64,000 nt of DNA from Gadus chalcogrammus. Lineage: Eukaryota > Chordata > Actinopteri > Gadiformes > Gadidae. Location of the stretch: NCBI RefSeq assembly GCF_026213295.1, contig NC_079425.1, positions 27,818,924 to 27,882,923 on the forward strand, in the 5' to 3' direction. Positions 1 to 12,760 of this stretch are shown piece after piece (within the stretch, counting starts at the first letter, position 1; each line of letters starts with the position of its first letter). Made by a program: the position numbers and the translations under genes. The notes below the pieces were generated by a model. That model was not told the DNA's origin. It ran no database searches and was given only the letters and a program-made list of their open reading frames with translations.

Positions 1-1430
1 CACCTTACAGGTCTTTAACTTGAACTTTGAGGAAAATAAGAGTTGTGATGAGTTGTGATGCATGGATATTTGAATATGAATAACTTTGCATGAAAGTGGA
101 ACCACGGAAATTGCTAAAGTATGGTGGAGCTGTGTTTATTTGAAGAGTTGACAACCTTATTCTAGTGAAAAGGTCCTCACATGAAAGTGTCTGCATCCTC
201 AGAGCCATGCTCCCAAACTGATCAAGCCCTCAACAGGGGGGTTCAGTGGGAGTCGCATAGCGTCCGCATCCTGCCCCAGTAAGACACTTTGAAAAGCATT
301 GTCTGCTCCAGGAAGGCTTTGGAAGCTCTGTCTTAAAGAACATTGTGTTTTGTTCTGTTCCAACAGCAGAAGGTGCTCAAAGTAAACCTGTCATCCCTCA
401 CTAGATATCTTATTCAAAGGTTTCAAGGTGTGCGATGGCATTCATGGGAACAACATAGCAACTCAATCAATTCCTGAAGCACTTGCATTATCAGCATGTG
501 TAGTCTGTTGAAGGGTAGAGGGTAAGAAAGGCCTGCACTTAATGGTGTCACAAAGACTTCAGCTGGTGTGTATGCCTAGGCACACGAGGAGATCAACAAG
601 AGACGGTACAAGACACGCACTGTGGTATGTGAAGCCTTGAATGGGATAATCTTTCTTTTTTCACAATAGGATATCATTTTCAAAGGGCCCAGCACTGAAC
701 GATGTCTGCTGTAATGGCAGCCATTTCTCTATCTGCTCTGACACCATCAAATGAGGTTGACTTATGCCGAGACTTCACTATTTTTCTCTCTGGGAATGTT
801 ATTCTAAGGAAAGGACAGCCAGACATTTTATGGTGCAAAAGCTAGTTTAAACTTTCGAAAAGCTAATGTTCTTTCAAAGTACATTTTTGAAAAATGTGTT
901 GGTAATATTTTGGGCTTTGGTAATGTATAACGATCTCCATGGATGCTGAGACATTGACATCCCCGTGTTGCAAGACACTTTGGCTCAAGTCTGGACCGAA
1001 TGACGTGATGTTAACATTTGGTTTACATTTTCCAGTTGTTCCTTTTCTCCATAAGAAAGACAACTATCAGCGTTTTATGCATAATGTATATTGCTCCATT
1101 AGTAAAGTATTGACTGTAACTTCTGTTGTCAGTGCAGGTAACAAAAAACTTCCAATGATGTTACCTTTCTGCTAAAGAGTGTTTGTTCACCAAGTCTTCC
1201 TCTTCCTCTCTGCTGAAAAAGAGCTCCAAACTCATCATTAAGATTCCTCCAGGGTTCCTGTTCCCACATTCAGAGCAACACCTTGCACAGCTTGCACAGA
1301 TCGCAGGGTTGTGAACTTGTGACCCGGGTCAAGGACTCCACACCCGGGCTGATCCGCCGCCAGCAGCCGGCGCATGACGGCAGTCGTCAGCCCTCACCAA
1401 CTGCTCTCTGCCCCGGGAAGGGAGGCCAGT
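1..1430. other. Intergenic sequence, no gene recognised
   Basis: I see no convincing coding region, RNA gene or transposon terminus here. The open frames are short (under 80 codons), overlap on both strands and have no family resemblance I can name. Distal regulatory sequence is possible but cannot be judged without cross-species alignment. Confidence 0.5.
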
Positions 1431-1810
1431 CCACCCTAGAGGCTATAGGCTGCCTTTAGGGAGGCCTGTGTAGCGCCAGACCACCCTAGAGGCTACAGGC
1501 TGCCATTAGGGAGGCCTGGGTAGCGCCAGACCACCCTAGAGGCTATAGGCTGCCTTTAGGGAGGCCTTTGTAGCTTCAGACCACCCTAGAGGCTATAGGC
1601 TGCCTTTAGGGAGGCCTGTATGGCTTCAGACCACCCTAGAGGCTATAGGCTGCCTTTAAGGAGGCCCTTGTAGCTTCAGACCACCCTAGAGGCTACAGGC
1701 TGCCTTTAGGGAGGCCTTTGTAGCTTCAGACCACCCTAGAGGCTATAGGCTGCCTTTAGGGAGGCCTGTGTAGCTTCAGACCACCCTAGAGGCTATAGGC
1801 TGCCTTGAGG
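1431..1810. repeat. 50-bp minisatellite, about 7.6 copies
   Basis: A tandem array with an exact 50-bp period. Each unit begins CCACCCTAGAGGCTATAGGC, at 1431, 1481, 1531, 1581, 1631, 1681, 1731 and 1781; the last unit is partial. Copies differ by single substitutions (ctata/ctaca) and by a variable tail (tagcgccaga in the first copies, tagcttcaga later), which gives the array a left-to-right polarity. It contains no long open frame and is probably non-coding. Confidence 0.95.
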
Positions 1811-1992
1811 ATGGCACACTGTGACCTCATTGTTTCAACCAACTTTGTTTTCTAAATCTTGAAGGAACAAGGTTTACACTTGGTTGATGCATAATATTCA
1901 CGGTTTATGCATATATTATGAGCATATAGAAATACACACACAAATATATATCCCTACTACTATATATATACCATACACATATACACATACAT

Positions 1993-2200
<208 letters not shown>

Positions 2201-2335
2201 GAGGCAGGAGAGGTCCGACTGAGCGGCAGTAGCCAGGGAGAACATCTGGTCCTCATCAGGCAGATCAAACAGGAGGCCTGGACGCCTGCAGCAGATGGGG
2301 AGGAGAGCTCTCCCAACAATGGGCGACACCATCAC

Positions 2336-2551
2336 TACGAGACGCTCATCACCGGGATACGGCATCACCCCAGAACCCTTCTACCATCAATACGAGACGC
2401 TCAGCACTGGGATACGGCCTCACCCCAGAACCCTTCTACCATCAATACGAGACGCTCAGCACTGGGATACGGCCTCACCCCAGAACCCTTCTACCATCAA
2501 TACGAGACGCTCAGCACTGGGATACGGCCTCACCCTAGAACCCTTCTACCC
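2336..2551. repeat. 55-bp minisatellite, about 4 copies
   Basis: Tandem units with a 55-bp period: the motif cgagacgctcagcactggg recurs in register, with units starting near 2336, 2391, 2446 and 2501. The first unit is most diverged (ctcatcaccggg); the inner ones are almost identical. Because 55 is not a multiple of 3, the open frames through it shift at each repeat and are unlikely to be protein coding. Confidence 0.93.
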
Positions 2552-2617
2552 CCACAAGACCAGCAGGTCACACACGTTGAGACGCAGGCCGGTCCGCCAC
2601 CGGCTCGACGATGCTGA

Positions 2618-2925
2618 GACCCCCTGGAACCCCAGGACCCCCTGAGACCTGGACCCCCAGGACCCCTGGGACCAGGCCCAGACCAGGACCCCCTGGACCC
2701 CCATGACCCCCTGGACCCCCATGACCCCCTGGACCCCTGGGACCAGGATCCCCTGGACCCCCAGGACACCCAGGACCCCCTGGACCCCCAGGACACCCTG
2801 GACCCCTGGGACCAGGACCCCCTGGACCCCCAGGACCCCTGGGACCAGGACCCCCAGAGACCAGGACCCCCTGGACCCCCAGGACCCCTGGGACCAGGCC
2901 CAGACCAGGACCCCCTGGTCACCTT
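2618..2925. repeat. GC-rich short-period minisatellite (ccctggacccccaggac type)
   Basis: About 300 bp of degenerate repeats of ccctggacccc, caggaccc and cctgggaccagg with higher-order duplications. The Gly/Pro-rich translations on both strands look collagen-like but lack a Gly-X-Y register and come from base composition. Confidence 0.9.
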
Positions 2926-4283
2926 CTGACCAGAAGGAAAGTCTTTCTGAGGTACTCAGAGCATTGTCTTGCTCCTGAGGTCATGCTCCTCTGGTTGTTC
3001 TTCTGATCCGCCTGGTGGACCTTTGAGTCCATAATCTGGAGCCTTGTTTGCTCTAATAAGCCTTGTTGTTCCCATGGAATACTATGGGTCCATTTAGAGT
3101 ACTCTTGCTCTGACAATGTTTGGCTTACTCTATAGCGCCGTGAAAGGATGCATAAACACCAGGTTCAGAACTCAGAGTTCATCACACACCAAAAGCCTGG
3201 ACAAGGCATTAGCACAGAGAACCGACCTGGGAGGAGATACACGTGTTACAGTTCGCTAAACAAGTTACAGCAGAAGGATAATCATAATCATTTAATAATT
3301 TACATGAACTCTTTAAATCCATGAGGTCCCACACTCTTAGGGGTGCTGGCGTGTGTCTGTCACCTGGACGGCCGCTGGCTGGGTGCCCTCCAAGCCTGGA
3401 GGCCTGCCTCGGGTAAAGTGATTGATGGCAGGTCAGCCGGCAACGGCCTCGCGCAAATTCAAATTCTTCCACAGGGAAATTGCTCATTTCTTTGAAAGTC
3501 CATTTCCATTTTTCACAAGGGGGACCCGGCTAAGTTTATGCATGAGGCGGGCACCCAGTCACGGAATTTGATGAATTGCACCCACGTGGGACGGGGCATG
3601 GGAGAAACATATTAATTTGCGGTACTTTATTGTTTGGTTTTCTGTTTTAGTTGCCCTGTCAGGAGAGAAGGGGGATTGGAGTTTGTAAGGTAATATAAAA
3701 GTAAGCAGCTGTGACATTGTGATTAAGATGCCCACCTCACTGTTGGGCGAGCCTAGTCGCTACACGCCTAAGACTAACTCTGTGACATTGTGAGGTTTCT
3801 TCCCTGTAACACTGCCTGCCTTTTTTAAATACAGAGCTGCTATCCTATTCGCTGCGGTGCCGGCTTCAAAGAGGCTGTTAGTCATCATAGAGATTTCTTC
3901 TGTCATTCAGGGACATTTATATCACTTTAAGCTCTTTGGGTGTTCCAGCTCTAATGCCGAGCGGACAATCCCCCAGCGACCCTCTCTGGCTCTCCTTCCT
4001 GCTTGCGTATTCCTCGCCTCATCCGCGAGCAGCGAGGGTAATGATTGTCACTCCGTTAAAGGGAATATGTTTAAACAATACAAAACAGAACGGGGCTTTG
4101 CCTTCAAAGGGGATGTAAAGCCTGACCTTGGAAGGCTTTACAGGTGATGATATGAAAACCGGACCATTATTCCACAGCTTGAAAAATCAATATATGCTTA
4201 TAGCAATTTATTTTAATTAGGGAGCCACTGATGCAATTTTCTCCCTCCAGATCCAATAGTGAGAGTGTTAGTGGTAGAGGACT
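2926..4283. other. Intergenic sequence, no gene recognised
   Basis: Nothing recognisable as a gene. A 12-bp direct repeat (gtgacattgtga) at 3711-3722 and 3782-3793 flanks 59 bp and could be a small tandem duplication or the footprint of a short insertion. The short open frames here match no family I know. Confidence 0.45.
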
Positions 4284-4545
<262 letters not shown>

Positions 4546-5214
4546 TCTAGACACACACAGCTCATCACTTAGGGGAAATAAAGAGAAATCTAAAATGGCT
4601 CATTTTAGTTTTCTTAAAACGTACGACGCTGCTTTGGGAAAAGAAGAAGCGATGAATGTGTCCACGGTGGCCGTGTCTGAACATCTCGTTACGTTGTATT
4701 GGAGCTGAGTCTACACAAGGCTCCCCCTAAAACCTTTCCATTCTAGCAGTGTGATCTCCTCTTACTCTGGAGTGAACCCCTTGAGAAGCTGTGGGACCCA
4801 GGCAGTCAGTGAGGTACTAGATCTTCTTGCCATCATTGAGCCTTCAGCGTAGAGCTTTGAATCCCTTCTGTGGGTCACATGTGACCATGGTATCCGGAAG
4901 ATACTCTGGTGTGAAGACAGCTGATGGTTTCTCCTGGGTCACATGGAGGCCCAGTTTACCTGAGCTCAGTTAAACAATACTATTCTTCATATGTGTGGGA
5001 CAATTAGTTCACTCTCATAGCTTGTTATTGGCTGATTCAATTTAGTGGATGTGTATGCAGGGTGGAGCATGCGAGTGTGCATGTGAGCGTGTCTGTATGC
5101 CTGCATGTGAGAGCATGCATTTGTGTGTGTGCAACACTGTGAGCCTTTCCCTTCCTTCCAGGGTCATTTGTTGGTCATTATGCAGCGGTAAGGTGTGCTG
5201 TCCTAAAGACTGCC
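4546..5214. other. Intergenic sequence, no gene recognised
   Basis: No gene, RNA or transposon end recognised. There is a mild GT-rich stretch around 5085-5135. Confidence 0.45.
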
Positions 5215-5411
5215 AGTTGTGTTAGTATTTTTGTGTGTTGCGTTGTTATGTTAGCGTTGTTTTCTTAGTGTTCTTGTTTTAGTGTTGTTGTGTTAGCGTT
5301 GTAGAGTTAGCGTTGTTGTGTTGCGTTGTTGTGTTAGTGTTTTTGTGTTAGTGTTGTTGTGTCAGCGTTGTGGTGTTGCGTTGTTGTGCTAGCGTTTTTG
5401 GTTAGCGTTTT
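5215..5411. repeat. Minisatellite (gttgttgtgttagc type), left part
   Basis: Degenerate repeats of gttgttgtgttagc with a period of about 12-18 bp. The same array resumes at 6248 on the far side of a LINE fragment, so this is one locus split by an insertion. Confidence 0.9.
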
Positions 5412-6247
5412 GAATGAATGAATGAATGAATGATCTTTATTGTCAAAGTACAGGTACAGGTACAGGTAAATCGAAATTTGGGAGAGCTCCCCCCTGGTGC
5501 TTAATGAAAAAGAGGACAAGGAACATACATAAACAATATATACAGTATGATAAATAAAATAAAAATAAAAAAACACTTGATATATATCTAACTAAAACTA
5601 ACACATCTAATATAAATCTAACTAGAAAATAAATAAATAAATAAATATTTAATATAATAATATAAATGAATAGATAAATAAATAGATAAATAAATAGATT
5701 GTTCGAAGGGAATTGCACAGTTCCCCAGTAGCTGCCACATGTTATGTGTGTGTGCGTGATAGTACAAGGTCAGGTGTTGGCAACGTTCAACGCCTGTATG
5801 GCCCTGGGGTAGAAACTAGATACAAGTCTGTTTGTCCGTGCAGCCATAGTCCTGAACCACTTCCCTGAGCGCAGCAGCACAAAGTGTTCGTTACCCGGGT
5901 GGGTTGGATCCTTGGAGATCTTGGTAGCCTTCTTGAGGCAGCGGGTGTTGTACAGTTCCTCCAGAGAGGGGAGAGGGCAGCCGATGATCTTCTGGGCCGA
6001 GTTAACGACCCGCTGTAGTGCCTTCCTCTCTGCAGCTGTGCAACTGGAGAACCACACGCAGATACAGTAGGTGATGATGCTCTCAACTGAACAGCGGTAG
6101 ATGGTCACAAGCAACTCCTCCCTAAGGTGGTAGTTCCTGAGGACTCTCAGGAAATAGAGTCGCTGTTGTGCCTTCCTAATGATGGCTGTGGTGTTGGTCC
6201 TCCAGGACAGGTCCTCCTGGATGTGCACCCCCAGGAAGCAGAAAGAG
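5412..6247 (-). mobile_element. 5'-truncated LINE fragment, RT C-terminal region and 3' UTR
   Basis: The minus-strand open frame at 5770-6228 reads as the C-terminal part of a fish non-LTR retrotransposon ORF2. It has the familiar KALQRVVNSAQKIIGCPLPSL segment near residues 70-90 (a region that often matches the ALKBH8_N profile in fish LINEs) and the terminal RLVSSFYPRAIQALN. The homologous frame runs a few codons upstream of the first Met, to about 6247, where it meets the minisatellite; that is the 5' truncation. The element's 3' end, at 5412 on the plus strand, has an ATTC-type tail (gaat repeats on the plus strand) after a 3' UTR of about 350 bp. No clean target duplication can be assigned because both flanks are repetitive. 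The exact LINE clade is not settled. Confidence 0.88.
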
Positions 6248-6505
6248 TTTTTGTGTTAGCATTGTGTTAGCGTTGCTTGCGTTGTTGTGTTTGTGTTGTT
6301 GTGTTAGCGTTGTTGTATAGCATTGTGTTTGCGTTGCTGTGTTAGTGTTGTTGTGTTAATGTTGTAGTGTTAGCGTTGTTGTGTTGCGTTGTGTTCGCGT
6401 TGTTATGTAGCGTGTGTTTGCGTCGTTGTGTTAGCGTTGTTGTGTTAGCGTTATTGTGTAGCGTTGTTGTGTTAGCGTTGCTGTGTTAGCGTTGTTGGTT
6501 ACTGT
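6248..6505. repeat. Minisatellite (gttgttgtgttagc type), right part
   Basis: Continuation of the array that ends at 5411. It has the same gttgtgttagcg unit with variable length and occasional single-base differences. Confidence 0.9.
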
Positions 6506-6988
<483 letters not shown>

Positions 6989-7434
6989 CCTTTCCCACAC
7001 ACACATTATGTATTTTTTCACCGATTGGATACAAAAACAAAGCCCCCCCCCCCCCCCACACACAAGTCCGTAGTGTCAGGACATCTTAGGGAGCGACCAC
7101 ACAGCTCTGTCACCCAGAGAAATAAAAGTCATCCTCGATTTACCTGATGGGGGCGGGGGGGCGTGTCAGAACTCTCCTTGGCTGAGTGCAGCATGCCGCT
7201 GGGACCCCCCGCCCCCCCTCCCCGCGGCCGCTCGCCACAGAGAGCCCCCCCCCCGCCAGACTACTCATCTATAGTCAGACGGCATCCATGTTTCTTTGGC
7301 ATTGGTTCAGATTACAATTCATTTGGTGTTCAATCTTATCAGGGAGTGCCTGTGTATGTTTGTGTGTGTGTGTGGCCGTGTATGCGCATGTGGTGTGTTT
7401 GTGGGTGAGTATGCGTGTGTGAGTGCATGCCTAT

Positions 7435-7435
<1 letters not shown>

Positions 7436-7469
<34 letters not shown>

Positions 7470-7672
7470 GGGGCGGGGGGGTCCGATGGTTCGTAGCGAC
7501 ACAACCGCACCGATTCATCCGAGTCCGCCCCCTTTATAGAGACGCCCTCCAACAACGTCACAAGTCACCACACACACACACGCCGCACACACACAAACAC
7601 ATACACACACACAAACAGAGAGACCACACACACAAACACACACAGACCACACACACAAACACCGGAGAGAGA

Positions 7673-7757
<85 letters not shown>

Positions 7758-7980
7758 AGAGAGAGACGATACACACAGACACACACAAACATCAGAGAGA
7801 GACCAAACACGCGCAGAGCGGGCGACCTTGCACACGCACAAAAGCACACACGCAGATAGCGACCACGCGCACACACACATACAGAGACCACACAAACATA
7901 CAGAGCAACCACACACACACACACACACACATACAGAGCAACCACCCACACGTGCGCAGAGAGCGACCACGCACACACGC
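7436..7980. repeat. Compound GT/AC-rich simple-repeat region
   Basis: A (GT)n run at about 7439-7466 is followed, after a unique bridge, by AC-rich sequence from 7567. It includes a pure (AC) block at about 7673-7756 and degenerate cacacaaacacagagagacc units. The 7.0-8.3 kb interval around it holds C-rich tracts and no recognisable gene. Confidence 0.93.
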
Positions 7981-8283
7981 GCAGTGCGCGGCGATGGACA
8001 GCAGTCAGGTGTGTGTCTCTGAAGGCCTTGTGTAGCGGGTGATTGTGTGCGTGCGGCAGAACGCGCGTCGCCACGTCACACACGGCCCCTGATTTGTAGC
8101 AGATCAGTCATCTGTAATACAATTCAAATCTATTATGTCCGAGCTTAGGGCCCGCGACCTTGCCCCCCCCCCCCCCTCCTTCTGGGGGCCCGCCTCAAAA
8201 CAAGTCATGTTGACTTGTTGGTAATTTGATTTGTTGCCGTTTGGCTGCAATGGGATCGCTGCTGAGTGGACGTCCCACACCAA

Positions 8284-8432
8284 GGTTACCCCTCTGTTAC
8301 CCATCTGTTACCACTCTGTAACCCCTCTGTTGCCCCTCTGCTACCCCCCTGTTACCCCTTTGTTAGCCCTTTGTTAGCCCTCTGTTAGCCCTTTGTTAGG
8401 CCTCTGTTAGCCCTCTGTAAGGCCTCTGTTAC
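8284..8432. repeat. Short-period repeat (ccctctgttag type)
   Basis: Repeated ccctctgttag/ccctttgttag units with a period of about 11-12 bp. Non-coding in appearance. Confidence 0.85.
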
Positions 8433-8486
8433 ACCGCCCAGCACTGAGGCCAGGAGCTCAACGTCCCACTAGAGTACAGCACCTTA

Positions 8487-8710
8487 GAGTGCTAACCAGC
8501 GTGCTCAGCAGAGTGCTAACCAGCCTGCTAACCAGTGTGCTTACCAGAATGCTAACCAGAGTGCTCACCAGCCTGCTCACCAGCGTGCTCACCAGCGTGC
8601 TAACCAGAGTGCTAACCAGAGTGCTAACCAGTGTGCTAACCAGAGTGCTAACCAGAGTGCTCACCAGCGTGCTCACCAGCGTGCTCACCAGCGTGCTCAC
8701 CAGCGTGTCG
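8487..8710. repeat. 12-bp minisatellite (gtgctaaccaga type)
   Basis: About 18 copies of a 12-bp unit alternating gtgctaaccaga and gtgctcaccagc. Because 12 is a multiple of 3, long repetitive open frames appear on both strands; these come from the repeat and are not evidence of a protein. Confidence 0.93.
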
Positions 8711-8849
8711 CTCTGGAAGGCGAGCCGCGGCGTGGTGAATCACCAGCCCTGTGATACTCGGAAAACGCGGTTGTTGATGTAACTGCTCAGCAACGCCTCG
8801 TGGGGGCGGTCCAGGCCCACGGGAGGAAACCAAAACACTGCTCTCTCCC

Positions 8850-9060
8850 CCACTAGAGAAGCGCTCCTTCTCTTCCCCTCCATCTCACCCTCTCCCAACC
8901 CCTCTATCTGCCCCTCTGTCTCTCCCTCTCTCACCCTCTATCCCTCCATCTCACCCCCTCTCTCACCCTCTATCCCTCCTTATCTCCCCCTCTATCTTCT
9001 CCTCTATCTCTCCCTCTCTCCCCCTGTAGCCCTCTCCCCCTTCTCTCTCGTTCCAGACGA
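8850..9060. repeat. CT-rich low-complexity tract
   Basis: Degenerate cccctctctcaccctctatccct sequence with strong strand asymmetry (pyrimidine-rich on the plus strand). No gene. Confidence 0.85.
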
Positions 9061-9605
9061 AGCCATCTGTGGTTAGCAGCCCCTCTGGAGGTGTTAATCC
9101 CCCCCCCCTATCAGTCAGGATCCCAGCAGGGGGTGCCAGGCCATAATTGTGCTTTATCGATCCTAGCTTTGGTGCCTGGGTATCAGATGTAATGGCTGCA
9201 TAGATGGCGACAGTAGGCTAACCTGTAGAAATATTTCAATAAGAAGGGCTTTGGGTTTAAGCCTGTGCAGGCTGGGTCCTGATCTGACCCCCATACCCTC
9301 TTGACGTCGACTATCGATGAGGGGGCCTCTTTCTGAGAATACCAGAAATGGGATGAAAACAGAGCCACCTAAAATAGAATCAACCGTTTTAGATTCTGAT
9401 ATGACCCCAAATTACTAATGTGTGAAATGGAGTGGCTGACCTCAGAGCAGCAATATGTGTGGACTGGTATGTTGCTGTCTCGTCATCGACCTCCCTGCTG
9501 CGGAGGGCTTGGTAGGCCTGGATCAAAGGCCTGGATCCTACCATTCCTGGACAACGGTCCACCAGGTAGACACGAGGTCAGGGTTGCGGGTTTCAAGAAA
9601 GGGAG
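9061..9605. other. Unique sequence, no gene recognised
   Basis: No recognisable feature before the hAT element. A C8 tract lies near 9102. Confidence 0.4.
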
Positions 9606-9613
9606 GTTCTAAT

Positions 9614-10933
9614 TAGAGATGCACCGATTGCAAAATTCTTGGCCGATACCGATTTCCGGTTTTTAAGGAGGTCTGACCTGCCAAAACCGGTTTTTCCGAT
9701 ACCGATTTTCTAAGAAATAATTATAATCATATAATAGCAGTGATGTTGATAGGTTTTCAATGTAGTGAGTCCCCGGGACCCACAGGTGGCGAGTTTGGTG
9801 GGTCCCTGAGAAATTCAATGGGTCCCGACTCCCCAGTTTAAAGAATGTGTTTCTTTTTTATTATTATTCTATTTCTTAAATTAAATTAATAGTGTTAAAC
9901 TCAATACATGAAATTGTCATCTGAAAAGCGCAGCCATTTGTATGTGGTGAGCCACTGCTTCAGAAAAGTTCGCTTTTTTTGGGAGGAACATGTAGAAGGT
10001 TGAGGCACTTCTTCTGCAGTGGGCTCATCAGGCTCAGTAGAGGGGGAGGCAGAAGTAGGTACAGGCAATGTTGAGGTACTCTCTCTAGGCTGATCAGAGT
10101 CAGGGAGGAGTGCAGAGGTAGTGGGGACAGAAAATGCAGCTGCAATAGTTTGCTGACCTGCAATAGGTTTAATCTTTTTCTTTGGTGGTATTTTGCGTTC
10201 TCTCTTCTCTGCCTGTTTCTCAAGAAAAACGGGATCTCGTTGGAAGCGCGATGTATGCGCAGGCGCCGTTTGGGCATAACAATACGGCGGCTGCCGTTCA
10301 ATGTAGTTTTCATCACCACCACCGGATTATGTTTCATTTATTTCATTACAGCACGTCCCCTAAACGTTACAACATAATCGACACGAATGAGCACAGCATC
10401 GAGCAGTGGAAACGTGGGTTTATTTACTACGTCTGCGCCGAGTAGATGCGCAGAGGGTTGAAACAGCGCTTGTCCGGTCTGCTCACAAGAAGGTTTCTTT
10501 GGCCAGTTACTGTGATTAAACACGAGTTGTTTAATGTTCACAATGTATTGTTTTTCATGGGGAAAATGAGATGCGTCCCCGGGACGCATGGATAGTGAGT
10601 TTAGTGCGTCCTTTCAGATTTTAATGCGTCAGGGACGCAGGACGCGTACCTAGCAGTCTTAGGCGTTGATCCCCCACGGCTTATTTTTGACTTGCAAGCA
10701 TTACAAACAGCGTGTTTTGGGTCGTCCTGGCACACAGTGAAATAAGTCCAAATCAGCGACATGTTTTCTTCCCGCGCTCTGGGCGCCTTGAGCTGCTACG
10801 CACCGCGCATGCGGGTGAGTTTGATCGGCTGAAAACCGGAAATTACGACAGTGACCGGCAGGTCACCGATTGTGGCCGATTGGATACAAAACCGGCTTTT
10901 TTAATCGGCGGCCGATTGATCGGTGCATCTCTA
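9614..10933 (-). mobile_element. hAT-type DNA transposon, non-autonomous, perfect 8-bp TSD
   Basis: The ends are inverted repeats: TAGAGATGCACCGAT at the left and its exact complement ATCGGTGCATCTCTA at the right. They are flanked by a perfect 8-bp target duplication GTTCTAAT (9606-9613 and 10934-10941), which is the hAT hallmark. Subterminal gccgat/accgat motifs repeat at both ends. Inside, a minus-strand stretch around 9.9-10.25 kb has the flavour of a hAT transposase N-terminus (Lys/Arg-rich, then a KKRTFLKQW-like segment), but no full transposase remains in 1.32 kb. Two related ~65-bp internal segments (about 9766 and 10567, each around tccccgggac) are direct repeats. Orientation is inferred from the weak transposase trace. 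Confidence 0.9.
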
Positions 10934-10941
10934 GTTCTAAT

Positions 10942-12575
10942 ACGTCCCTCTGTACATTATCTCTCTCATTATAAGGCTTAGAAAATACATAAATCATAAC
11001 AATACACCAAATATAACGGCAAATAATTATTAGATTTGAAAATAAATATTGTACTGCTTCTGGAAAACAATATGGTGTGTTCAACTCTCTCGATGGAGCA
11101 CAAAGATACGCTCTGTTCTTCAAGGCAGTGGTTTGTCAGACTGTATTATTGACCAATCACAATCGAGTGTTCAACAACACCTCAGTGAACAGTACTCACG
11201 ACTCAATCCATCTACCATGCACACGTTGGCGACGAGAGAAATAGGAGAGCATAACAATGACTCTGACAGTTACATGGGCACCATTAAAAGAAAATAATTC
11301 CCAGTAGCATCTGCAGATCCAGCTGCATGTGCACACCATGGACAACTCCAGCTCTTTATTAACACGCTTCCAACTTTCAGTGTATGCACGTTTGTGTGTG
11401 CGTGTGTGTGTGTGTGCGTGCGTGTGTGAGCTTCAGCGTGGCGGTAATGAGCGTCTCTCCTGTGAATGGGCGTGTAAACACTGCAGGAGTGTGAACCCTG
11501 GCAGCCAGCGCTCCCATTTGGCTCAATTAGGGCCCAGATCGAGTCTCTGGTTCTGGCCTTTCTGCCTGTTGGCCGCGCCGCCGCCCTGCTAAAACTAAAC
11601 GGGAATAATCAAAGGCCTTAATGAGCAGAGCGCGGCTCTTCTCCTCAGCACCAGGAAGGGGGGGGGGGGGGTGCATGTGGAAAAAGGAACATGACAACAT
11701 AACACAGTGGTTGGCCCGCGGTCGCTGAGGAGGCTGCTCAAGCTAACATGCTAGGGACAATAGTAGCGCCTTGCGGTGATGCTGAGCCTCAGTGTGAGGC
11801 GCGGAGGGAGATGGAGTCACATCTTCAGTTCTGCTGCTTTCAGATCTTCAGGATCACTCGGTTGACGTTAAGGGCATATGTGGCAATCTGGGAGAGACAG
11901 AGCCCAGAGAGCCCAAATTAGAAAGTGCTGTGAGCGAGAGAGAGACAGATAGCCAGATATAAAAATAAATGAATGGGGAGACAGAAGCATAAAGAGAAAG
12001 AATTGAGGCTGTCCTTTAAAGTAGCTGCTGGGTCTGTGCCTCTGGGAACTGTCTGGGTTGGAGGAGAGAGATACTATCTGAGAATCTGGAAGGGGTACCA
12101 GCTGTAGAGCTGCCTGAAGACATCATCACAACCGGCCAAGGACTGTTGTATTCATGTGCTCGGAGCTGCTTCTGAGGCCGGATGAGCCACATTCACTGGG
12201 CTGATGAGATAGCCCTGCTCCTTGTCTCCGCTCAGTCACTGATCACACATTCCCAGTGATGGTCCCCCCCAGTCCTCCCAGTCCCCTCTGAACGCTGTGC
12301 ATCTGCACGGCATCATTACCGCCTCCTGGTCTGAGCACCGGAGCCAGTCTTGAGACATGGGTCTATGTCAGATGTCCGCCTTTAAACCAAACAGGACGTG
12401 TGCATGAGCCCGTCCCTGGGAGCCCATGCTGCAATAGACTCTGAGCCCAGCTCCCTGCCACCCACACTGCTCACCGTCAAAGTTTGTTGAAACGCGGACC
12501 AATAGAAGCCAGCTAACAGCCGCTCAGGGTACGGCCGTGGGCTGGGAGCGGAGAGGAGGCTGGCAGCGGCCGGTC
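10942..12575. other. Intergenic sequence, no gene recognised
   Basis: No gene recognised. It contains a GT-rich stretch (11393-11428) and a G15 tract near 11658. Open frames are short and unplaceable. Confidence 0.45.
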
Positions 12576-12760
12576 AGCGGGCCCACTGGGGTCGCAGAGT
12601 GGGCCCCTGGTGAGGGTCACGCAGAGGACCCCTGGTGAGGGTCTCACGTGGGCCCCTGGTGGTCCCACAGTGGGCCCCTGGTGGTCTCACAGCGGGCCCC
12701 TGGTTGTCTCAGAGAGGGCCCCTGGTGGCCCCACAGCGGGCCCCTGGTGGCCCCTCGTGG
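12576..12760. repeat. GC-rich minisatellite (gtgggcccctggtgg type)
   Basis: Seven or eight degenerate units of about 23-25 bp built on gtgggcccctggtggtc, with variable linkers (cccaca, ctcaca, tcagag). Non-coding in appearance. Confidence 0.88.

Noticed and set aside
1431..1810. Regular 50-bp array considered as a CRISPR-like repeat
   Set aside because: The units are contiguous with no unique spacers and the DNA is vertebrate; it is a minisatellite.
2530..2978. Gly/Pro-rich, collagen-like frames
   Set aside because: The GC-rich tandem repeat generates them on both strands, and no Gly-X-Y register or exon structure is present.
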